DNA of 23,321 nucleotides from Candidatus Gastranaerophilales bacterium. Its GTDB lineage: Bacteria; Cyanobacteriota; Vampirovibrionia; Gastranaerophilales; Gastranaerophilaceae. Made by a program: the position numbers and the translations under genes. Below, in pieces: positions 14,994 to 20,802 of the stretch. The stretch is taken from assembly GCA_910587245.1 (NCBI GenBank), contig CAJULX010000030.1, positions 1 through 23,321 on the forward strand, in the 5' to 3' direction. Positions within the stretch are counted from its first letter, which is position 1. Each line of letters opens with the position of its first letter. The notes below the pieces were generated by a model that saw only the letters and a list, made by a program, of their open reading frames with translations, searched no databases and was not told the DNA's origin.

Positions 14994-15026
14994 AAAACGG
15001 GGCTTATTTTTTGAGCCCCGTTTTTT
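14994..15026. terminator. Bidirectional terminator between trxA and the phosphohexomutase gene
   Basis: AAAACGGGGCT (14994-15004) pairs perfectly with AGCCCCGTTTT (15014-15024) around a 9-nt loop, with T6 at 15021-15026. On the minus strand the stem is followed by TTTTATTTTA, so both convergent genes can use it. Confidence 0.88.
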
Positions 15027-15048
15027 AAGTGCTTAAAATTTGTTGAAA

Positions 15049-17247
15049 TTAAAACCTATACTCGGGGATTTTGAATTCGCGGGTGTCTATGTCTTTATTT
15101 GCAAAGGCAAGATAAAGTTCTAAAGATTTTTCTTTTGCGCTTTTAACAAAATCCTCGCTTATATATTTTTTATAAGTTTCATTTAAATCGCCTGAATAAT
15201 TTCCGAGAGTCTTTGACCATTCGGCTAAAAGTGCCTTGTCGCTTCCGCCTGCGTATGCTTTTGTTTTGGCATCGGTGCCCGAGGGTCTTATTTCAATGAA
15301 TTTATCGTCAAAATCAAGATATGTGCCGTCGCCCACAAATTTAACAGCTGTGAGGTTTGAAAAATTAAGCCCTGAGAATGTTTTTGATAATATCTCTTTT
15401 GCGTTATCTAAAGTAATAAGCCCGCTATCAAGCGCGATTGCAATTGATAAATAAAATACGTCATTTTTTGTGCGGAGTGCTTCACCCGCTGTTTTTGCCG
15501 CCTTTAATTTTTCAATATCGGGCTCTGATTCATTATAATAAGAAATATCGTCGCGGACATCATATCTTGCTTTGATATTATTTTCACTGTAGATATTTTC
15601 TAAATGCTTCCATAAAGGCATATTCAAGCTTGCAACAAGCCCTGAAGCAATAATTATAGCCTCTGTTGCACTTTTCTCTCTCATTGCAAGAGCTGAGCGA
15701 CCGTTTAATGATTTTATAATATCGTTTGAGCCTATAATCATTCCGCCTGATTCTTCTCCGCCAAAAATCATCCTGGGAGAATTGCCAAGCTCGACTTTAT
15801 TTTTGAAAATATCCTCAATTGCAATATTTTGAACCTCTTTTTCAAGCTGAAATTCAATTTTTTTAATGGCGTTTGCAATTTCTTTAAAGCCTACAGGGGT
15901 ATTTATTATCTTGATACCGTTTGCTTTTGCCCATTCATCCCAGCTTTTTGAACTTGCTGTTGTTTTCACGATAAACCTTGTGTGTTTATCAAATTCGCCC
16001 GTTTCTTTTAATAATTTTGTCCAGAAATCCATAATCATTAAAAATGCCTGGTTTGCGCTGAATATGCACAAAATCCTGCCGTTGCCGAGCTCTGCAGTAT
16101 CGACTCCCGCTTTTATAACTTCATCCTTTTTGGAAGAATCTTCAATTTGCACTACGCTTAACCTGTCATGATCGGGGTCTGTAACAAGGCAAACCGTGCC
16201 TATAGGATACTTTGCAAGTTTTTCATCATATTTTAACGATTCAATTACAGGGAAATAAGGCTTCCCGTCTTTGTTGGAAACTACCGTAATATCAAGAGAC
16301 CAATCATAAAAAGCACCGTTTTTAACATCTTTTCCGATTGAATGGAAAAACGGGTCTTCTTCAATGTTCAGCCAGTCGAAAGTTTTTTCAACATCAAGCT
16401 TATTTAAAATTTTTGATAAAGTGTTGTAAGCGGCTCCGCCCACAGCATCAATTATGATTTTTTTATCAAAATTTTTGATTTTATTTAAAATTGTATCGTT
16501 TGCAACATTTGCTCTTAAATATTCAACATAAAGGTCAACCCCGTTATTCAAGCGCTCCATTGATTTTTCATCAATCAGCTCATCATTTGAAGCTGAAAAT
16601 TCAATTTTATATTCACCTTTTGTTTCTGCGATGTTTAAAATTTCTTCAATTTTATTTACAAATTCAAGGCTTTCATCCGGTAAAAACTGCGATCCTTGAT
16701 TGTTTAAATCTTTTGTGGCGTTTTTAACGCTTATACCGTGCGAGCTTGTTATGTATTCCGCACCCACTAAATCAAGCTTAAAAGCTAAAAATGAAGCAAG
16801 CCATATGGGAATAGTCTGCCTGTTTGAAGGTACAAGCGTTTTGATGCCAAGCGCCGCTTGAATTCTTGCAATTAAATCAAGATAAGTTTTTGAATTGTAT
16901 CTTACTTCGCATCCTGCAAGCTTTACAAGCTTATTTTGAGGATATTTTTCTTTTGCAACAAGAGCTTTAGCTAGTGTAGCAAGGGTTATACCGATTGTAT
17001 TAATGGGAAATCTTGTATCGTGCGGATAAATAATATTCTGCGGGCCTCTTATTCCTGCGGTTGATACAAGTGCCTCTTTTTTATACGCTTCAAACCATTT
17101 TTTTAAATCAAGCTTTTCAATTAATTCTTTTGTTAAAGTGAATGTAAATTTATCTTTATTTGTATAATCAAAAACTTTATCATTTTTAACACTTTCGGGC
17201 GTATTTTTTTCTACCCCTTCAAGAAGCATTTTTTCTAAATTCTGCAT
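15049..17247 (-). CDS. Phosphohexomutase (phosphoglucomutase/phosphomannomutase superfamily), long form
   Basis: A 732-aa enzyme of the alpha-D-phosphohexomutase superfamily, interconverting hexose 1- and 6-phosphates. Superfamily marks: phosphoserine loop TSSHG (167-171, catalytic Ser 169), metal loop DPDHDR (D357, D359, D361), sugar loop GGEESGG (about 495), and phosphate-binding loop RPSGTDAKTKAY (about 650). The sugar loop and phosphate loop fit glucose/mannose phosphates. The phosphoserine loop differs from the usual TASHNP by lacking the Asn-Pro, and the protein is much longer than typical members (450-600 aa). ATG at 17247 is preferred over 17256 because AGAGGA lies 10 nt before it but directly abuts the upstream ATG. 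Exact substrate unresolved. Confidence 0.84.
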   Translation of the reverse strand: MQNLEKMLLEGVEKNTPESVKNDKVFDYTNKDKFTFTLTKELIEKLDLKKWFEAYKKEALVSTAGIRGPQNIIYPHDTRFPINTIGITLATLAKALVAKEKYPQNKLVKLAGCEVRYNSKTYLDLIARIQAALGIKTLVPSNRQTIPIWLASFLAFKLDLVGAEYITSSHGISVKNATKDLNNQGSQFLPDESLEFVNKIEEILNIAETKGEYKIEFSASNDELIDEKSMERLNNGVDLYVEYLRANVANDTILNKIKNFDKKIIIDAVGGAAYNTLSKILNKLDVEKTFDWLNIEEDPFFHSIGKDVKNGAFYDWSLDITVVSNKDGKPYFPVIESLKYDEKLAKYPIGTVCLVTDPDHDRLSVVQIEDSSKKDEVIKAGVDTAELGNGRILCIFSANQAFLMIMDFWTKLLKETGEFDKHTRFIVKTTASSKSWDEWAKANGIKIINTPVGFKEIANAIKKIEFQLEKEVQNIAIEDIFKNKVELGNSPRMIFGGEESGGMIIGSNDIIKSLNGRSALAMREKSATEAIIIASGLVASLNMPLWKHLENIYSENNIKARYDVRDDISYYNESEPDIEKLKAAKTAGEALRTKNDVFYLSIAIALDSGLITLDNAKEILSKTFSGLNFSNLTAVKFVGDGTYLDFDDKFIEIRPSGTDAKTKAYAGGSDKALLAEWSKTLGNYSGDLNETYKKYISEDFVKSAKEKSLELYLAFANKDIDTREFKIPEYRF

Positions 17248-17281
17248 AAAAATCATTCCTCTGTTTTAAACTCTTAAAATA

Positions 17282-17290
17282 ATTCTACCA
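17282..17290 (-). promoter_or_regulatory. Possible extended -10 of the phosphohexomutase gene
   Basis: On the minus strand TGGTAGAAT (17290-17282), 35 bp upstream of the chosen ATG; no -35 match at the right spacing. Confidence 0.4.
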
Positions 17291-17343
17291 TAAAGAAAAA
17301 CCTGCTTTTTTAAAATATGCTTTTTTAAATTTTTGTTAAATAT

Positions 17344-17372
17344 TTGTCTAAAGCTTGAAAATAACTTATTCT
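17344..17372 (+). promoter_or_regulatory. Promoter of the two-component operon, leaderless layout
   Basis: TTGTCT (17344-17349), 17 bp, TATTCT (17367-17372), then 6 bp to the ATG at 17379. The predicted transcript begins at the start codon, and no Shine-Dalgarno is present. Confidence 0.5.
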
Positions 17373-17378
17373 GTAATT

Positions 17379-18956
17379 ATGTTAATCACCGGCAAAATAG
17401 TAATCGTTGATGATGAAGATATGGTAATAAAAACCCTCAAAACGCTTTTAAAGATTGAGGGCTTTTCGAATGTGGATATTTTCAATAACCCTGATGAGGC
17501 GCTTAAATTTATTGAAAATAACCCTTGCGACCTTATTATTTCAGATTTTATTATGCCGAAAATGAACGGTATCGAGTTTTTATCAAAGGCAAAGAAAATT
17601 CACCCCGATACCACACAGATTCTTTTAACGGGCTATGCCGATAAAGAAAACGCCATAAGGGCAATTAACGAACTCGGTATTTTTAAATATATTGAAAAAC
17701 CCTGGGTTAATGATGATATCATTTTAAATATTAAAAACGGAATTGAACGCACAAGGCTGAAAGAACAGCTTAAAGATAAAATAGAAAAGCTTGAAATAGC
17801 AAACAAAAAACTTGAAGAATACTCAAAATCTCTTGAAGAAAAGGTTGAAGAACGCACAAAAGATTTAAATGTTTCAAATGTTAAATTAAATACGATTATT
17901 GAAAATTTATCCGATGCACTTATTCTGTTTGATTCAAACAATAGGATTGTTCAGGTGAATAATCAGGCAAAAAGGCTCTTTTGCACAAATGAAAAAGATA
18001 ATCTTTCAGGCAAAAATTTCTTTGAGCTTATAATTAATGAGAAAAACCAAAAAATTAATAAAGATGAAAAAACGCTTAGAGATTTCAGCGTTATAGACTA
18101 CGGCGAAAATAAAAAAATCCCTGTTGAAATAAATCTTGCAAAGGTAAAACTTAATGAGGAAGAATTTACCGTAGCGCTTATCCGCGACATTACTTTTCAG
18201 AAAGAAAACGAACGCCTCAGAGATGATTTTATTGCAACTTTAACCCATGATTTAAGAACGCCGCTTCTAGCTTCAATTAACGCTCTTGATTTTGCATTAA
18301 ACGGCGAACTTGGCGATATAAATAATGAATTAAAAGAGCTTTTATCCGTTATGAAAAAGAGCTCTGAAGATATGCTGGGCTTAGTTAATGCGCTTTTAGA
18401 GGTTTACCGCTACGAATCAGGCAAGCTGTTTTTGTGTAAAACGCATTTTAGTCTTGAAGAATTAATTCAAGACTGCACTTCAAAATTATCTCCGCTTTTA
18501 TTTGAAGATAATTTGAAATTTGAATTTAATCTGCCCGAAAACAAAGAAATTCTTATTAATGCCGATAAAAACGAGATAAGAAGGGTTATTTCAAACCTGC
18601 TCGGTAATGCAATCAAACACAGTAAAAAAGACGGTATTATAAAAATAAACGTTTCTTATGATGAAAAGGATGTCAGAGTTGATATTATTGACTTTGGCGA
18701 AGGTTTAAGTAAAGAAGATATAGAAAAGCTCTTTAACAGATTTTCTCAAGGTACAAGCAAAAAACGTTCCGCATCAACAGGCCTCGGACTTTATCTTTCA
18801 AGACAAATTATTGAAGCACACAATGCACAGGCAAACGGAGCCAATTTGCAAAATAAAGGACAGACAAAGGACATCTTTGCAAAAGGCGAGCCTGATAAAG
18901 GCTGCACATTCAGCTTTATATTAAAAAATGCACTTGTTGAAACGGTGAAATTATGA
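17379..18956 (+). CDS. Hybrid sensor histidine kinase: REC-coiled coil-PAS-HisKA-HATPase
   Basis: A 525-aa cytoplasmic kinase. Residues 5-120 are a receiver domain (acidic D11/D12, phosphoacceptor D56 in SDFIMP, T84, K107 in EKPW). Residues 123-165 form a coiled coil, followed by a PAS domain to about 275 (NLSDALILFDSNNRIVQVN). Then comes HisKA with the H-box H290 (LTHDLRTP), and HATPase_c with the N-box N410, G1 DFGEG (438-441) and G2 STGLGLYLS. All catalytic residues are intact. No transmembrane segment, so the input is intracellular or comes through the N-terminal receiver. The frame reaches back to a TTG at 17355, but the -10 box lies within that stretch, so I use the ATG. It is coupled to the response regulator by a 4-bp ATGA overlap. 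Confidence 0.9.
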   Translation: MLITGKIVIVDDEDMVIKTLKTLLKIEGFSNVDIFNNPDEALKFIENNPCDLIISDFIMPKMNGIEFLSKAKKIHPDTTQILLTGYADKENAIRAINELGIFKYIEKPWVNDDIILNIKNGIERTRLKEQLKDKIEKLEIANKKLEEYSKSLEEKVEERTKDLNVSNVKLNTIIENLSDALILFDSNNRIVQVNNQAKRLFCTNEKDNLSGKNFFELIINEKNQKINKDEKTLRDFSVIDYGENKKIPVEINLAKVKLNEEEFTVALIRDITFQKENERLRDDFIATLTHDLRTPLLASINALDFALNGELGDINNELKELLSVMKKSSEDMLGLVNALLEVYRYESGKLFLCKTHFSLEELIQDCTSKLSPLLFEDNLKFEFNLPENKEILINADKNEIRRVISNLLGNAIKHSKKDGIIKINVSYDEKDVRVDIIDFGEGLSKEDIEKLFNRFSQGTSKKRSASTGLGLYLSRQIIEAHNAQANGANLQNKGQTKDIFAKGEPDKGCTFSFILKNALVETVKL

Positions 18957-19633
18957 TAAATGTTGAAGCTATGCCTCAAAATATTATAAAAATTCTCCTT
19001 GTTGAAGACCACATTATGGCAAGGATGGGCACCGCTTTATATATTAAAAATAATCCTGAATTTGAACTTGTGGGACAGGCGGAAGACGGTCTTCAAGCTA
19101 TAGATATAGCCTTGCGCTTAAACCCCGATGTTATCTTAATGGATATCGGTCTGCCTAAAATTGACGGTATTGAAGCCACAAAAAAAATTAAAGAAAACGG
19201 CGTGGATACTTCAATTTTAATGTTAACATCGCGCGAAGATAAAGAAGATGTTTTTGCCGCATTAAGCGCAGGCGCTGACGGGTATATTATGAAAGGTTCA
19301 AACCTTGAAACCTTAACAGGTGCCATAAAATCGGTTAATCAAAAGGCAGGCTGGCTTGATCCTGCAATAGCAAGAGTTGTTCTCGGGAATATTCAAAATA
19401 ATGCAATACAGGAAAGAAAAGAAAAACCTGAAAATAATTCTTACGGGCTTACAAGAAAAGAACTTGAAGTATTGAGCCTTCTTTCTGACGGGCTTACAAA
19501 TCAGGAAATTTCAGAAAAGCTTGTAATTTCTATATCTACAACAAAAGCGCACGTGCATAATATTTTGCAGAAATTATATCTTGAAGACAGAACAAAAGCT
19601 GTGGTAAAAGCCATAAAAGAAGGGCTTGTCTAA
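18953..19633 (+). CDS. NarL/LuxR-type response regulator
   Basis: A 226-aa transcription factor. Its receiver domain (11-130) has the acidic pair E19/D20, phosphoacceptor D64 (LMDIGLPKIDG), T92 and K114. A linker leads to a LuxR-type helix-turn-helix (166-226: LTRKELEVLSLLSDGLTNQE, then the recognition helix STTKAHVHNIL). It is the cognate partner of the preceding kinase, with which it shares an ATGA overlap, and ends directly before the secreted-protein gene. A second ATG at codon 7 is a possible alternative start. Targets unknown; the operon itself and the nearby surface genes are candidates. Confidence 0.93.
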   Translation: MINVEAMPQNIIKILLVEDHIMARMGTALYIKNNPEFELVGQAEDGLQAIDIALRLNPDVILMDIGLPKIDGIEATKKIKENGVDTSILMLTSREDKEDVFAALSAGADGYIMKGSNLETLTGAIKSVNQKAGWLDPAIARVVLGNIQNNAIQERKEKPENNSYGLTRKELEVLSLLSDGLTNQEISEKLVISISTTKAHVHNILQKLYLEDRTKAVVKAIKEGLV

Positions 19634-20701
19634 ATGTTCCGCAAGGTTTTTAACCATATAAGGGCGGAAAAATTTTTTGCTGTTCTGCTTATGTTTTTTA
19701 TTTTTCAAAACGGAGTTTTTGCTATGGAATTTCCATGGAGTGATTTTGTTGAAGAATATAAACAAAGAAAGCTTGAGAAAAAACAGCAAAAAGAAGCGGA
19801 GCCTATGGTGCAGACCGTTCAAGAGTGGATGGAGCGCGCCACCGATATAAAAATGGAGCACAGAATTGCCGAGCCCTACAAGGAAGAAGAAAATAAAAAC
19901 CTTGTAAAAAAACTTGAATGGCCTGTATTTTTTGAAAAATACAACAATGCCCCGGGAAGCCGCGAATTTAACCTTGAAAAACTGCAGGCCGAAAAAAGCG
20001 CTCGCTCGCAGGGGGTAATAAGCCCGAATTACAAGCTTATGGCGTACACCGAATGTTATTATTACCCGTCAACAAGACAGACGACTTCCGCATTTTTTAT
20101 CTATCCGCTTGATACAATGAAAGGTAAAAAACAGCGCGTAATAGATGCTAATGTATTTGCGGGCGCAAAGAAAAAAGCTTTAATTTCAAGCACGAGCGAA
20201 GATATGAAAACAGCGCTTTTTTCAGCATTTACGGTTATTGATTGGTCGAAAGACAATAAAAAAGTGCTTGTAAAAGAGCAGAGGGGTTCAGCATATAAGG
20301 GTATTTATGAAACGGATGTCTGGGTTTATTTTTTAGATGATTCTTTTGAAGATGAACTGCCCGATGCCGATGGCGATATGGATGGCGCGCATTATTCTCT
20401 TTCCCGTGCGGTTAAATATGATGAATTAAATGAAACAATAAAACAATACTGGTTTAATGAAGAACTTTTAAATTTAAACCGGTACAGGTGGGATATAAAA
20501 CCGCTGGGTTTCCTTGAAAAAGATGAAAATATCGTAGTTGCGGTTGCCTATACTTACGATAAAAAAAACAAAGAACATCTTTTCCTCGGAAGCTGGGGTA
20601 TTAACCTTGAAACAGGCGAAATAGGCTTGCTTTCAAAGAATGCCGATGAAGACATTGAAATTTCAACAAACGCCTCTGTTTTAATCCGCCGCCTGCCATA
20701 G
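19634..20701 (+). CDS. Secreted protein of unknown function in a two-component operon
   Basis: A 355-aa protein with an N-terminal signal peptide: basic start, hydrophobic core FFAVLLMFFIFQNG, probable cut after VFA (residue 30). A charged helical stretch follows (about 41-60, rich in Lys/Glu/Gln). From about residue 125 the sequence looks beta-rich, with repeated motifs of the type SPNYKLMAYTE and DWSKDNKKVLVKE, reminiscent of TolB-like or propeller blades. An acidic Asp-rich loop (DELPDADGDMDG) could bind calcium. I recognise no family. ATG follows the response-regulator TAA with no gap, so it belongs to the operon and may be a periplasmic sensor accessory or the output. No clear plus-strand terminator follows it. 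Confidence 0.75.
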   Translation: MFRKVFNHIRAEKFFAVLLMFFIFQNGVFAMEFPWSDFVEEYKQRKLEKKQQKEAEPMVQTVQEWMERATDIKMEHRIAEPYKEEENKNLVKKLEWPVFFEKYNNAPGSREFNLEKLQAEKSARSQGVISPNYKLMAYTECYYYPSTRQTTSAFFIYPLDTMKGKKQRVIDANVFAGAKKKALISSTSEDMKTALFSAFTVIDWSKDNKKVLVKEQRGSAYKGIYETDVWVYFLDDSFEDELPDADGDMDGAHYSLSRAVKYDELNETIKQYWFNEELLNLNRYRWDIKPLGFLEKDENIVVAVAYTYDKKNKEHLFLGSWGINLETGEIGLLSKNADEDIEISTNASVLIRRLP

Positions 20702-20739
20702 TATTTGATATGCAGTTTTTGTTTTTCTTTATAAAATGT

Positions 20740-20775
20740 AAAAAAAGGTGCTGAGGTTACATAACAAACAGCACC
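20740..20775 (-). terminator. Terminator of the glycine-rich prepilin-like gene
   Basis: GGTGCTG (20747-20753) pairs with CAGCACC (20769-20775) around a 15-nt loop. On the minus strand the stem is followed by T7 (20746-20740). It lacks a T-run on the plus strand, so the convergent operon may read into it. Confidence 0.75.
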
Positions 20776-20802
20776 GTAAAAAAGTTGTTTTATCGTAAAA
20801 AT

